Origin: Coffea arabica
Lineage: Eukaryota > Streptophyta > Magnoliopsida > Gentianales > Rubiaceae
Reading direction: 5' to 3'
NCBI RefSeq assembly: GCF_036785885.1
Contig: NC_092320.1
Span: 24,119,557 to 24,183,556, forward strand
Length of the DNA: 64,000 nucleotides
How positions within the stretch are numbered: the first letter of the stretch is position 1; each line of letters starts with the position of its first letter. Of this stretch, positions 1 to 13,034 are shown in pieces. The translations under genes were made by a program, and so were the position numbers. Under the pieces are notes generated by a model. It saw only the letters and a program-made list of their open reading frames with translations. It made no database searches and was not told the origin of the DNA.

Positions 1-3000
1 ATCGTTAGTTGTCCTCTCCGGGATTCTCTTCAAGACTAGCTTGAGCACCTGAAGCAATTGACAAGTATTTTTCACTCATAATCACGCATTAATCAAGGAA
101 GGAGTTACACTCATCTAGACTTGTCACTACCTCAAATCAAGAACCTTAGCCACTAAAAATAAAGGTTCAAAAGTGAGGTTTTATTAACACAAGGAAAAAA
201 TAATTTCCTTCATGGAATCAAGTTTAAAGTGACCAATTATCATCAAGAAGGAATAACGGGTTTTCAAAATGTCATTTTCTAAGAAATCGGCAAATTTCAG
301 CTTTGCACGTCAAACTTAGAAAAATCAGGTCTTGCACTTAGTAGGTCCAAAATCGGAAAACTTGGTACCATTGGAAACTATTTCCAAAGTACTAAAAGTT
401 CCTAGAAGACATTTTTCCACGAGTGTAAGTGAAAGGCACTCAAATTTTCAACTCAAAGTTGGTAACTTGAATTACCAAAACAGATTTAAGTTGGTTTTTG
501 GCCAACTTTGGAAGTTCGGCAAAATTCACTTGTTTGGAACTAGCTTTTGAAATTTGGTACTCTTTTAGAGTCGCAATCCAAGAGTATAACAAAACAAACG
601 GAACGAGAAACGGAGTTTTGAATATTAAGATATGGCAACTCAAAGTTACCAAGATTCCCTTATGAAACATGGGTTTTTCAAGCTCGAGTCATGAACTTTG
701 GTAATTTATTTGGCCCATGAAACGGTCTCAGAATAACACCAAAATTAGCAGTATAATACTACCATATAAGGGTTGTCCCTCTACCAAATTTCATAGAAAA
801 ATATTCACGGAAAGTCACTTAACAAAATCACTCAAGTTTCCAAAATTTTAAGGCAAAGCTGCCTTGTATGTGAAAATTTCCTTTTCTAAGCTTTTGACCA
901 AGGAAAATCCTCTAAACATGATTCATTTGCATAGAAAAGGTTTAAGGGTCATTCCAGAACAACATTTGTGGTGATTAACACCAAGAGATTTAATTTGCAA
1001 GTCTATACCGAGCCTTGCATCAAATCTGCCTAAAAATCAGGGTTTTCAAGGACAGAGCAGGTTTCCTATTTTGATCATAGATCACTCAAATTAACTAGGA
1101 ATTTGGCATGGTTTATGGCGTTGGAAAACACATTCATAGAGCTATAATTTCACAGAAGAAATCACTTTGAAATTCGGCACACAACTAGCTCGAATTCGAG
1201 CCACAAGTTGCAGCCTCATCATTTTGTTCTTGTAAAACAGAGAAACAGGACAGCCGACTTAAAATGGTTGGTTCGGCTCACACACATGGAACCAGAATGT
1301 ACATTTTATACCGTCGGAAAGCCTGGGATGTCTAGTTTCAAATGCCGTTGACGGCACTTAATTTTGACATCGGAGCACAGATTTATAGCCGAAATACGAA
1401 AGCTGGTCAGAGTATTACGGAAACAGTTCCAGATTTACTAGCTTTGTGAAATCATTTTATTTGACCAACCAAATCTCAATATTTTTCAATGAAACTTTGT
1501 ACACCACATATTCAACATATAAACATAATATACGAGTCATGAAACCCTCAAAATTCTACAAAAAGGGGTGCGATTAAAACAGGGCAAAACTGAACATTTT
1601 TTAACTATGCATCCCTTGAAGTCTAGACTAGCTAGATATCATTAATCTAGCTATTTAAACACTAAACTAGCATTACATCCATCATCAAACATTTCATCAA
1701 CCATCAATTCAAGGGTGGGAGTTCATAGAGCCCACCATCAAAATTTTCCCAACGTGAAATAAAACGAATAACATGTAATTTTAGCAAATAGATCCACCAC
1801 AGTAAATCTGTCCTCAGCTAAACAAAATTTCCAGCAGTTCAATAGTCTTGGATCCAATTTTTCCTCGGCTAAATCAGTGTTTTAAGTATTCCATTTTAAC
1901 ATGCAAACACTTAGCTAGCTAATTAACATTTCCAGTTCAAGATTAAATTCAAACAACAGTTATAAACATCCCAAAATCCAGAAATTTGTGCAGCTCTTCC
2001 TCGGCTAAGCTAGCATGCGACAGATTTCTTGTTTCCTCTTATTATATATATATATATATTTATTTATTTTTTTTTTCTTCTTTAGCCGAACGGATTAGCC
2101 TCATGCCAGACTTACACACCTAGTTATTAACTAGTTAATCATAGCTATAAGTTCATATTACTCCAATTTAAACAAGATTAAAGCTGAAATTCTGAATCAT
2201 CTCACGGCACATTCTATTTTCACCAAAACAGATTTTTTTCTTGCTCTTAATCTCATCAACGCACATAAACACGACATGCAAGTTTTAATCTCCTTGTTTT
2301 TACTTAGTTAATCCCAAATTCCTGCTCAGATTATCCCAGATTATCGAATCAAAGCTGCAAATTTCCCACTCAACTCTCGGCAGCTCCCCATTTGTAAGAT
2401 TCAGGATTTCCGATACTTTAATCCATCATCCAAGAGCTTGAACATCACATGCAAGCTTATAACAGCATCATCTACCCAAAATCAGCTACTCTAAAGCCGG
2501 AAATTACCTTGGTTTGAAGCTTAGCTCACGCAATAAGGTTCTGCAATTTTTTTTTCTCTCCTCTTGGCTGCTATCGCACTTGGTGTAGCTGGTCTGGCTC
2601 AAGGGTTGCAGCTGTGGTGTTTGTGGTTGGGTCTTATTGCTTAGGAATGACAAGATTGTTTCTTTTCGGTGGCTAGTGGCAGACAAGAACAAATAAGGCT
2701 AGTTTCTCTCGGTTTCCTTCCTTTTCTTTCCTTTCGAATTGCAGATTTCAGAATGCAACTCCCTCTCTCGCACTTCGTCGATGATAACAAGGCGAAGTAA
2801 ATGTTGTGGTTGAAGCTGAGATAAGGTGGAGGTGATTTTGCGGTGAGGGAGAGGTTGAGTGTTTGGGAGGTTGTGTGTTGGAGTGGAGAAAATTGTATTG
2901 GCCGAATGGGGAGGTGAGTGATGATGTTGTCAGAGGGTGTTGGATTGCATGGTGATTTGTAAGGTTGTGAGGGTAGTTTAGTCTTTTCACTTTTCCTTCT

Positions 3001-3512
3001 AATGACCACTTAAGTCCTTAATTCTAACTTAACTCCAAAAATCTATTCTGAATATAAATTAAGCTCCTAATAATGCACTAATCTTGCAAGGTTTCAATTA
3101 TCGAAATTTTTACGTCCTACACGTATTTAGTATACTTGTATTGTTTTTATCTAAAATTTATCGGCCTCGTCTTATTGTGAAAATTTCTATTAACAATTAA
3201 CGTTATTATCTAATTGGAGTTAATTATTGGAATCCAAGTAATTTATTTTAAAGTAGTAAAATTAATCTGCTCAGGTAGTATTAATTTAACATAATGGAAA
3301 CTAAAATTATTCTAACTCTAAAGGTGTTAATTTAGTTTAGCAAAATAAAAGAAATTTCGTAACTTAGAGAAATTATATTATTTTTCACATGAAAATTGTT
3401 TTTACGCACTTATTTACAAACAAGTGAAAGTAATGCTAAAATTTATTAGAGAATTAGAAATGCAAATGAAATATGCAATGTTATTTGTATATATATTTTC
3501 AGGGTTCTCACA
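1..3512 (+). mobile_element. Long terminal repeat, 3' part (same family as the two solo LTRs)
   Basis: This non-coding sequence matches the right part of the complete LTR at 42512-46685. For example, the stretch beginning 'gtaggtccaaaatcgg' near 341 aligns with 'gtaggtccaaaattgg' near 44361, and similarity continues through the following kilobases. It ends at 3501-3512 in AGGGTTCTCACA, compared with GGTCCTCACA at the end of the other copies, so the right LTR border is at 3512. The left part lies outside the window. The short open frames inside it (for example around 2500-3000) are not conserved as proteins and are not called. Whether this is a solo LTR or belongs to a longer element cannot be decided here, because no internal retroelement domain follows the border. 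Confidence 0.7.
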
Positions 3513-3699
3513 CAACACATTTTAGCTTTCCAACGGTTATATCCAACGGTTAGATTTTAGCCTTTTATATGAACACACAACACTTTTTTTAAAACATATC
3601 CCACTATTCTACTCTATTATTTCTTTTGCTCTCTCACACACTTTTATTCTTTCACTCATTTAATTCATTTTTTGTGATTATGGATGAAAATTTTAGTAG

Positions 3700-4105
3700 T
3701 TTTACAAATATGAGGTATCAAATATTTGTTTAATTTCCTGCATAATTATTTTTGAAAAAAAAATATATTATTTTTGAAAGATAGAAAACGATATATTATT
3801 CAAACTTAAAAATTAATAATATCATTTTTAGAAAAGAAAAAATTCAAAATGTAAAAAATTTAATGAAAGTTAGTACTTTATTTTTTAAAATAACAAAATT
3901 ATTTTTAAAAATTACTTTATTTATTTATGGGATATGAGTTATGCATTATTAAAATAAATATTTGATTTAATTATGGACCCATACTATTACACCTTATGGA
4001 GTGTAATTCATTATGAGTGAAAGTATAATAAAAGAGGAGAAAGTGGAATGCTGACGTGGCATGTGGATTACACTCCACAAGGTATAATAGCATTGTGGAT
4101 GCTCT
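3700..4105 (-). mobile_element. MITE fragment, inverted relative to the copy at 14668-15260
   Basis: The segment is an inverted, diverged copy of the element at 14668-15260. Both share the outer end (here CATTGTGGATGCTCT at 4091-4105; there GGGCATCCACAATG), the adjacent stretch around 'ggattacactccacaa', and the long AT-rich body with 'ttatttatttatggg' and 'atgagttatgcatta'. The left half of this copy does not match, so it is truncated or rearranged next to the LTR end. The terminal GAGCATCCACAA-type sequence resembles PIF/Harbinger MITE ends. That superfamily call is an inference, because no clear 3-bp target duplication was found. Confidence 0.5.
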
Positions 4106-4199
4106 AAGTGCGTGTGTGTGTCATTACAGACTGTCCAAAAGACTGAAAAAAGAAATTGTCTATCAAAAGGAAGAAAACAAAAGAATACGCGAATGGCTT

Positions 4200-4575
4200 A
4201 TTCTCTTGCCTTTGGGCTGGTGGCCACCACTCATGCATTAAAGCTTGGTGATGTGGGAGGCAAAGATTACCACATTAAAGTGGTTCTGCTTAAAAAAATT
4301 TAGGCTGGTACATAATGCAACTGTATGGTCCGATACTTTGAATTAGAGTTCGCCATCACCAATACATTAAAGTTTGGTGGGATGAGAGGCAAGGCTTCCC
4401 ACCAATTTGCCACATTAAAATGGCTCTACTTAAAAAAAATCAGGCGGGTACGTAGTGCACTCGTCTAGTTCGGTGGTAGTTCAGTCTCTTCTGAGTTACC
4501 CTTAGACCTTTTGAGGTCCTCCTCCTCCCCCTAATATAGGATAATCTATTGTATCGATAAAAAAAAAAAAAAAAA
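4200..4575 (+). mobile_element. SINE-like repeat, two partial units with a poly(A) tail
   Basis: Two related units follow each other (about 4205-4325 and 4350-4575). Each contains 'cattaaagyttggtg', a G-rich 'gtgggaggcaa' or 'atgagaggcaagg' stretch, a 'cattaaa.tgg' stretch and 'ggtacgtagtgca'-like sequence. The second ends in 'tgtatcgat' followed by about 17 A. The same order of motifs occurs at 28741-28985 (+), and the same end occurs inverted near 6024-6190. A poly(A) tail and repeated dispersed copies fit a retroposed SINE. A good pol III A box is not obvious here. Confidence 0.45.
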
Positions 4576-5041
4576 TTAGAGCTCACCCATGAATTGTAAC
4601 AGTTTGTGACATAAATTTGTTTATTGGAAAAAATAACATTAAACTCACTGCACAGACTTACTTATATATACTAGCTATGGAGACACATTGGAAATAATAT
4701 TGGGAAAGAATCACAAAAATAGTGCAAGTGAATATAATTATTTTATGAAATATGTAATAAAAAGTTTATTATACAGAAATATGTACAATTGGAAGTAAAA
4801 AAAAAACATTGGTAAGAGAGAACGTGAGAATTGGAGGGTGGTAGTTTTGATGGAGTATAATTTATTGTGTAGTTTTGGTCGAGTAGGATTTGTGTATTAG
4901 TTGATAATAAAAATAAGGATTAATGAATAATAAAGATAGATAACAAAGATAAGGGTTAATGGATAATAAAGATAAGGGTAAATTTTAAAATAAATAAAAT
5001 TAACACCAAGTTAACTAATTGCACAGACTTTATTATTGTAA

Positions 5042-5132
5042 AAATATATATGCGTGTGTATATATGTATGTATGTACATATACGCATGTACATGTATGTA
5101 TGTATGTGTATGTGTGTATGTATATATATGTA
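5042..5132. repeat. TA/TG/GTAT-rich simple repeat
   Basis: Degenerate alternating purine-pyrimidine sequence made of 'tatg', 'tgtg' and 'tata' words. No gene is associated with it. Confidence 0.8.
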
Positions 5133-5444
5133 AGAGTACGTGAATGACTTATTCTTTTCTTTAAAATTACAACTTACCCATGAATTGTAACTTTTTCTGA
5201 AACAAAATATACCTTAAGAAAAAAATAACACTAAACTTACTTCCCGTCTTGCTCGTTATGAGTCGCAATAGAAGAACCCAATGCGACTAGCTTTTCTTTT
5301 GCTTCATTGCCATACACACTTCGGCCTCACTAGCCAGTCCATTGTCCGCTTATTGAGGACTTTAGTTAGCCTCGTAGTGGGTAGGCAGCCACTTCTCCTT
5401 TCCCTTTTTTTTCGCTTTTTCCTCCCCTCAGCACTCAATTTTTA

Positions 5445-5878
5445 GGAAAATGTTAATTTTTATTCCCAAATTTTGGACCATTTCATACTCAAACTTCTTG
5501 ACATAACACATTTAATATCTAAACTATCAATTTTTTATCAATTTCATTCTCAAATGGAAAATAAATCAATTTGGATTGAAAAATGCCAATTTTTTACCCA
5601 AATTTTTCGCTATGGACATATTTTGTCCTCAAACTATGCATTGTCTATATTATTGATTCTCTCTTTTATTGGTAGCTATTGATTTGGATGCAGTTGTTTG
5701 AGGACGAAATATGTCCATAATCCAAAGTTTGGGAATGAAAACTAATATATTTTTTTCATTAATTTTTCCTTTGACAATGAAATTGGTCAAACCTTAATAA
5801 TTTAGCTACTAAATGTGTTATGTCAAAAAGTTTGTGAACAAAATATGTCCGTGGTCTAAAATTTGTCTGGCATTTTCC
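5445..5878. mobile_element. Foldback MITE with about 80-bp terminal inverted repeats
   Basis: The left arm starts GGAAAATG and runs through 'cttcttgacataacacattta'. The right arm, read on the other strand, gives GGAAAATG and 'ctttttgacataacacattta', so the two arms are inverted copies about 80 bp long. Flanks on both sides contain similar 'tcaattt..ta' sequence, a possible imperfect target duplication. There is no coding capacity. This could be a MULE-type foldback element; the superfamily is not certain. Confidence 0.6.
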
Positions 5879-6023
5879 CGTCAATTTCCTAATGCAATGA
5901 TTAGAGTATAACTTCAATTTGACTACAATCTTTTACTCTTTCTGTTTTTGTTTTGGCTCTACTAAGCGAGCTAGGGCTGGATAGTTTTCAAGCTTAATAC
6001 AGAACAAAAAGATGGCACCTAAC

Positions 6024-6190
6024 TCTTTTTTTTTTTTTTTTTTTTTATCGATACGATACACCTATTTCTATTCGTATTATATATTAAGATAAAAAAATGG
6101 ACCTAAAAAGATCAATGAAAACTTCGAAAGCGACTAAACCTAACTCATTTTCTACCTACCCCGGAGGGGACTGACACTAAGGGCCCCTAG
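6024..6190 (-). mobile_element. SINE-like repeat fragment (minus strand)
   Basis: Read on the minus strand the segment ends in 'gtatcgat' followed by a run of A (the T run at about 6028-6047 on the plus strand). This is the same tail as the SINE-like repeat that ends at 4575. Upstream on the minus strand is a 'gaggtc'-like and C-rich stretch like that in the other copies. The body is short and diverged. Confidence 0.4.
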
Positions 6191-6446
6191 CTCATTTTCT
6201 ACCCACCCATTGTGTGTATAACTTTCAAAGGGGTTAAGTGGCATGTCCATACGCGGGAATTTGGATGAATACAGAGAACATGTTGCACGTTTGGTTCCAC
6301 GCAAAATCCATCTTTAATTTCCAACCTCACGTTTTATAAGCGGGGGTTGGCGGCTAGCTGTGGACCAACGGTGCAAGGGCTTCTTTGAATTTAATCAATT
6401 TGCTCAATTTACTCATTTTAGTTTGATTTTCTCGATGTTTTTCCCT

Positions 6447-7254
6447 GGGGATAATTTCAGAAACCTCCCTGAGATTTCTGATAATTTCACTGAGCTCCCC
6501 TAAGATTTAGAAAATTACACATATCTCCCTTGTCATTTAAAATAACAATACTACCCTTGAATATTTTAGTAAAATTTTCTTATTTGGTATGCTTATACTT
6601 AGAATGACTTTAAAATTATTTTTTCATTCTTATTCCTTTTTATTTTAATTTTTTTACCAATAAATTTGTAAAATTACTACTATTATCTCTAGTTTCTATT
6701 GTAACCAAATGTCGAACTAATGATTTTTTTTATGAGTAACTTTATGCGTAATCCGATATTTTTTGCTAATCTTTGTTTTCTATTTTTTTTGGTATTCAAA
6801 TTAACAATAAATCAAAAAAATTGCCCAAAATCACTACTAAATTATGATGATCCCACTATCAAAAAATTTATAAACTCTGAATCAATTATTTCAACATTTT
6901 ATTTTCTATCTTATTAATCTAAATCCATAATAAAATACCATCAAAAATATTCTTTCATAGTAATAAAATTATTATTATAGTTGTTTATCAAATAATAGGT
7001 ATAGACATGAAAAATTCGGCATCTTTGCCTTATAATTACATTAGATAATCTTATAATTTTATAGGGAAGTAAATTAAAACTCATTATACAAGGGCATTTT
7101 TGGGTATTCATTTAAAAATTTGACCAAGTCAATATTATTTTAAGGTTTTGTTACTAAAACTATCAAATCAAGAGAGGTATGAGTAATTTTTAAAACCTCA
7201 TGCGAGCTCAGTAAAATTGTCAGAAATTTCAGGGGAGATTTCTGAAATTATCCC
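6447..7254. mobile_element. MULE-type MITE, about 0.8 kb, with target duplication
   Basis: The ends are inverted repeats: GGGGATAATTTCAGAAACC at the left and 'ggtttctgaaattatccc'-type sequence at the right. Next to them are 'gatttctgataatttcactgagctcccct' at the left and its inverted partner around 7205-7240 at the right. TTTTCCCT flanks both sides (6439-6446 and 7255-7262), an 8-bp match consistent with a MULE-sized duplication. The AT-rich interior has no open frame that I recognise. Relatives lie at 11024-12186, 13035-14611 and 13407-14177. Confidence 0.7.
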
Positions 7255-7262
7255 TTTTCCCT

Positions 7263-8076
7263 TCTAAACAAGTTTCCTAAGTTGATTTACACATAAACAG
7301 CTACTCAAACGCACAATACATACACACAAATTAACAGACCTTCAATATTGGTATACAGAGATTACTATTAATCAGAAGTAAAATTGAAAAAAACAAGAAT
7401 TTCAATTTTATTAAACGCTACCTAAATAAGAATACAATGAAAGATTCTGAAACTTAATACTAGACGTCTGAATTGGGTTGGAATAACCCGAACTTAATTC
7501 GATCAACCCTAAATGTAGTGGATTGAATCTTATGCAATCTGAGTTGAGGTGAGTATGGGCTAAATATTTTGCATGATTTAATTCTAAATTTGAATTGTGC
7601 TGAAATCAGTCCATTTAATTCTCGGCCCAAACAATATATATACTAAGGCTCATATGTAGGAATTAAGAAGATTTATTTATCTAAATCTAGTCAAATAATT
7701 GAAATTTAGATGGCTAATTTTGCGATAAATTTTTCCTTTTCAATCTCTAGTTGATAAATTTATGGATGTTATGGTAAACTAAATTTTTTTGTCATGAAAT
7801 TCAACTTCTTTTAGATATTAAGAAAATCTATGGATTAGTTGGCTATTTGGTTTATGTAGATTTTCTGAACATGAAAAATACATGACATAAGTTTAGGTTT
7901 TTTTTTTAACCGAACACGAGCTACAAAAATATGAGCATAGCTAAGTTGAATTTGGGCACAAAAGAATGATATTTTTATTTGAGTTAAGTTTAAGCATGTC
8001 AAAATCCAATTCACATAATCTAATTGACAAGCTTAATTAATACTTCCAATTTGAGTAAAAAAAGGAATACACTTTA
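7263..8076. other. AT-rich intergenic sequence, nothing recognised
   Basis: No open frame, RNA gene or repeat boundary could be supported in this stretch. Confidence 0.5.
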
Positions 8077-8441
8077 TAGATGCAAAGCGGATCGGCAAAA
8101 ATACCTGCTGATCCGAAAACCCGTGGAATCCGATCCTATTCACTCCAAAAAATAGGGTATCTGATCTACAGTATTTGATCAAGTCAAAAAATGGTTGCAT
8201 ACCGCTTTTATACAGGGTGGGTTAGGTTAAGAGAATTAAAAGTTTGCGAGTACCTGACCTGCATTGCATATATTTTTTATTTTTTATTTTCATATACATA
8301 CATAAAATATTATTTTTAGAGCTAATTAAGTAATTTTATTGAACAAATTACATCCAAATATGAGCGCATATAATTTGTTTATAAAATTCATTTATAGAGG
8401 TCATAATCTTATTTTAAAAAAGAAAATTTTTAATTGATGTA

Positions 8442-8443
<2 letters not shown>

Positions 8444-8485
<42 letters not shown>
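8444..8485. repeat. (TA)n microsatellite
   Basis: About 21 uninterrupted TA units lie inside the left half of the hAT-like element. Confidence 0.95.
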
Positions 8486-8488
<3 letters not shown>

Positions 8489-8597
8489 GGAAATGCTTAT
8501 AACAATTTTCATTAGTTTTGGATTCTTTTTTTTTCTTGTTTTCTCTTTGTGTGTCTGTTTCTCAACATAAGATTTTATTTTTTTTTGGTAAAATCTA

Positions 8598-10623
8598 CTA
8601 GTAGAGGTGGGCAGTGGGTGCCCATTAGGATGTACTCATTGATAGTAAACAGTCTGGAATTCCAAGGTGCAGAACAATGAGGTAGAAGGTACAAAAATAA
8701 AGCATTAAACATTCATGTAAAGAAGCATATTACAAAGCCAAATAACTGAATAACTAACTAAACATAAGAGCAATGCAGACAAGAGTTCACCAAGCAATAG
8801 GAAATGGAGAAGCTGCAAAACTCGTGTTCTCTGTTTTACGAAAATCACCGAGAAGGATGCTATGAGACCAAACAAAATGAATAAAAGCTTCTGAGCTTTA
8901 ATATGTTTCGTCAAACGTAGCCTACTTGTTTACTATTGTCAAAAATTTCATCTAAAAAAGTAGTCAATGGTGAGTAAACCATCCATTGATTCATGGTCCA
9001 ATCTATGGTGAATGTATGATAAAAGTACAAAGAACAATTGATCAGGTGGCTGAAATTTATATAAAGAACAACCTAACTCTGAGCAAATAGTAAACATCCA
9101 ATCATAACAAGTGATTGAAAGAAGTACAACAGTGGCCTATGACTTGTAAAGATTGTTTGAATTTTACCATTGAACGATCTAACGGTTACAATTGGAAAGC
9201 AATTAACTACTACAAATCCAACGCCCCAAAGTTAAGCAAGATATCAAAATTATTTTTAAAAAATTGAAAAATCTTGAATAAATAAAAACCTTAAAGGGTG
9301 TTTTGTGATTAAATATGGCTTAGCTAAAATGATAATTCTGAGACTGACTATTTCATTTTAATTATGTAAAATAGATTACATTCATCTTCTCTAGCATAAC
9401 ACTTGTAGTCTTATTGCAAAAAATATCATTTTTCCATATTTCTTTTCAAATATTTATCAGAGATATGATTTATACATCTTAATATTTTTTCCCACACTAT
9501 AAAATATAAGTTTTAACATATCTTGTCCAATAAATTCTAGACAAATAAAAACCTAAAAAATTACTTTTTAAATAGATAAAGCTCATAATTGGCGTATTTG
9601 TTTTTATTTCTATGCCATCAGTTAAATTATTTCTTACTCAATCTCTCAGTATCATGAAAAATTTATCAATTTTTTGTATCTCTTCGTGTCAATAATCCCA
9701 AAGAATAAGGAGAGTGTTTATAAATTAAATAAAATTACAAATTGAAGCAGGCGATGCACTTGTATATGCTTTATAAATAATTAATCTAGCATTTAAACCC
9801 CTTCTCAGGATGTTTTACTCTCATTAGAAAAAATATCAATTTTGATATTTATTTTCCCTTAAAGTATAAATAATTGTAAAAATAAATACAAATAAATAGG
9901 TTGCATTCTAAATATTAACTTGCATTTATACTAAAATCTATTATGCTTATACATTTATTTGAAGTAATAAATCATAAATTTATTTTTCACAAAAAATTAA
10001 TATCAAATAATTCACAATTAGTAATCGTTTATTCATGACTAAAGAAGTAATAAACATTCAACTGTTGTTCAGCCAACTGCTCCATCAACCAGGTGATGTA
10101 GTTATATTTGATTTCCAAATAATTAACATACCATTTAAATCTCTTCTATGATGTTTCTATTTTTATTGCAAAAAAAAATAATTTTTGTATTGTATTTTAC
10201 CTTAAATCCAAATCATTTTAAAAAACTATAAAAAATAAATGAGGTTGCACTCTGAATAATTAACATTGCATTTGCACTTATATCTATTACGCTTATACAT
10301 TTATCCAAAGTAATAATTTGTAAATTTATTTTTCGGATAAAATATATTAGTATCAAATATTTCTCAATAAATTGTTTATTCCTGACTAAAGAATTAATAA
10401 ACAATCAACCATTATGGACTTAAATGTTCCTTGAATAGGCTGGTTAATTTGCTCTGCATAATAATTAGAGGGGAGGAAAAAAGGTTTATTTATCAGCATT
10501 GACCCAAAAATCTTGAAAGCAAAAGAAGGAAACAAAGAAGACTCCACACATCTCCCATCGCACCATGTGGTAGCTATTGGAGCTGCCACAGCAAAAGTAA
10601 CTCGATCTTATATAATAGTTAGA
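8598..10623 (-). mobile_element. Non-autonomous Helitron, 2.0 kb, inside the hAT-like element
   Basis: On the minus strand the element begins TCTAACTATTATATAAG at 10623, preceded by host A (10624). It ends in CTAG (8601-8598) followed by host T (8597). A 6-bp stem hairpin (TGGGCA/TGCCCA, 8608-8624) sits 6 nt before the CTAG. This is the standard Helitron signature: 5' TC, 3' hairpin, CTRR end, insertion between A and T. The flanks rejoin the two halves of a hAT-like element, which supports both borders independently. The interior has only short open frames, none recognised, so mobilisation would need Rep/helicase in trans. Confidence 0.65.
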
Positions 10624-11023
10624 TTTTGAATTTTAGATGAATATGTATAGTATTAAACTAAATTAATATAAATTATTTTTAAGATATGTTAAATGATGAG
10701 AGGGGTGGTGCAGGTACCCGTTAATCAAATCCTTTTCTAACGGGTATTCAATGATTGGGTATTCGTGGATATACAGAACGAAAAAGAGTCAAAAAATAAC
10801 TGACTTACAACATGTAGATTGGGTAAACCAAAAACCTCATGAGACGGATACCTGATTTGTGTCTACCCCATAATATTATTTGAAAAGTATAGTACTATTC
10901 AAACGTTTAAACTAGTTCGTATCTAATTTTCTATGTGAACAAATCACTGCAGAAGGTCTACGAACTTTCAAAGGTATAGTACTATTTAAACGTCGATTAT
11001 TAAAGGTCTAGAAAATTGTAAAA

Positions 11024-12186
11024 GGATAATTTTAGAAAACTCCCTTGAGGTTTTCAACAATTTGATTGAGCTTTCCTAAGATTTATAATATTATATTAAC
11101 CTCTCTTGAGGTTAAAATTTTGGTAACAAAATTAAGTTAGAAAAAGTACTATTAAGATAATACTTTGAGGAGATATGAAACTTTTATTCTATAAATGCCC
11201 CTTCTGCATATGTACAATTTGTATTAGTAAAAAAAAAAATAAAAACAACTAAAAGTTGAAAGCAATTAACACCGCATTCCACTACCCAAAAAGTTTACAT
11301 TCAACAAATTAGATAACACAAATAAGTAACAAAACTACATTGTTGATCATAAGATTCAATAAAATAGACTTGTCATCTCTCTTAACATGAGGTTTGCTAT
11401 TATTCCTATGATTTTGAGTAGAAAAAATTTCGAATTTTGCCTTTCTTCTTCCTCCTTTCTTATTCACTTCCATGAAATTGCTTTGCAACTATCATAGCTT
11501 AAGAGTTTCAGAAAAAAATTTCTCATGAACATCCTTCTTTTTCTCTTTCTTTGCCCTGTGTTTGCTTTCTTCTACCAAACCCCTTCTTTCTACATTATGT
11601 ACAAGTGATTTCTGATCATTGTTAAGTTTTATCAATAAAAATTGGCGCAATGGATATATCAATTGGTGCCATTTTGTAATTGCAAGATATTGTTCATCAT
11701 TAAAAAAAATCTCCAACTGTTTTTTTTGTCAATTAGTTACTAACAGTTAATTGGTACCATAATTACTCAATTGTTAGATATTAGTTTCTAATAAGATATA
11801 ATGTCTTGGGGCATATGAGTAATTTCTTCCCATGTGATTACACCAAATGGCGCCATTTTGTGATGGTAACTTAATGTTCATCATTAAAGAAGTCTGTCAG
11901 TGTATAAATTCTTTCACATTACAGGTTTAGATCATACCAAATAACATCCTAACAATTATTTCCATTAATTAGTTACTATAGTTAATTAGCACGATAATTA
12001 CTCAATTGTCAGATACTAGTTTCTAATAAGATATAATGTCTTAGAGTATATGACTAATTTCTTCTTATGTGATGTAAGCAATTGGGTCCATAATTCTACC
12101 ATGGGAGGTCATTGTTATTTTGCAAATCTCAGGGAAGACCAGTGAAATTTTTAAAAATCTTAGTAGAGGCTTTTTAAATTACTCTT
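11024..12186. mobile_element. MULE-type MITE, decayed relative of the 6447-7254 element
   Basis: The left end reads GGATAATTTTAGAAAACTCCC followed by 'ttgaggtttt' and 'tgagctttcctaag'. The right end around 12130-12186 is its inverted counterpart ('gtgaaatttttaaaaatctta', then 'aaattactctt'). It is longer than the other family members. It also contains an internal repeat: 'gttaattggyac.ataattactcaattgt.agata' occurs near 11745 and again near 11985. Confidence 0.5.
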
Positions 12187-12481
12187 AAGAATAAAGGAAT
12201 GGAATTGACTATAAATGCCAAAATTGACGAGAACAAACTACTTTGTCTTAAAAACTTTTGTTTAGATTTTGTTGTTGATGTGAGTGTTGGGCAAATAATA
12301 TAATCCTAAGAATATGTTCGATCCATAATGATGATCAGAGTTGAACTTATCCAAACTTGTCCTTAAAAAATATAAAAAGAATTGACTACAAATAATTTAA
12401 ATAATTGACAAATATTTTGCATTTTACAGTCTCAATTTATTTCTTTTTTTTTGTCACAACCGGTACATTTATCTTTTATTG

Positions 12482-12755
12482 TACTCTCTTTGTCATAATA
12501 TTACAGTCATTTTTTGAAAATCCAACTTTTTATAGGGACATAGTAATCATTATGTTTAGATGAAATGACATTAGTGAATTTACATATGTATCCTTTGGAT
12601 GCAAAGTACTTCCTTGTAAAATGTGCACTGAAATTTTAAAAAGTTGTCTTTCAAATGGCAAAATTGGAAAGCAAGTGTCAAATTTAAAATGATGACTCTT
12701 ATTTGGGACATCAAATGAAAGCATGACATTAACAATGAGACGAAATGAGTATTTA
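12482..12755. mobile_element. Degenerate Stowaway-like MITE
   Basis: The left end TACTCTCTTTGTCATAATATT and the right end (complement of 'acaatgagacgaaatgagta') are diverged inverted repeats similar to the CTCCCTCCGTCCC-type Stowaway ends at 27093-27421. TA follows the right end. The identity is low, so this is a tentative call. Confidence 0.4.
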
Positions 12756-13016
12756 TTTGTCTCAAATCCTCTATTGACTAGCAGTTCTCGTTACTTTGAC
12801 AACTTAGCATTGATTAAGAAAAAAATGAAATTTAGAACTTTTGTCTGAGTATCAACTATTAATTACCCTTTTAAACAATGAGACGAAATGAGTATTTATT
12901 TGTCTCAAATCCTCTATTGACTAGCAGTTCTCGTTACTTTGACAACTTAGCATTGATTAAGAAAAAAATGAAATTTAGAACTTTTGTCTGAGTATCAACT
13001 ATTAATTACCCTTTTA
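12731..13016. repeat. Tandem duplication of a 143-bp unit
   Basis: The block starting AACAATGAGACGAAATGAG at 12731 is repeated at 12874 with essentially no differences that I can see. The second copy ends near 13016-13018. The duplication includes the right end of the Stowaway-like MITE plus flanking sequence, and near identity points to a recent event. Confidence 0.9.
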
Positions 13017-13034
13017 AATTCATGCATTTTATGA

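Larger units (their letters stand above)
8077..10872. mobile_element. hAT-like MITE split by a Helitron (8077-8597 and 10624-10872)
   Basis: The left piece matches the left half of the complete hAT MITE at 29203-29934: 'gatccgaaaacccgt'-like start, 'taattttattgaacaaatt', 'tttataaaattcattt', and 'ttctctttgtgtgtctgtttc'. The right piece matches its right half: 'ttagatgaatatgta', 'gtacccgttaatc', 'gggtattc.tgat', and an end in 'tctacccca'. The sequence between them (8598-10623) is foreign and has Helitron ends. The outer ends are decayed, and no matching 8-bp target duplication is visible. Confidence 0.6.
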
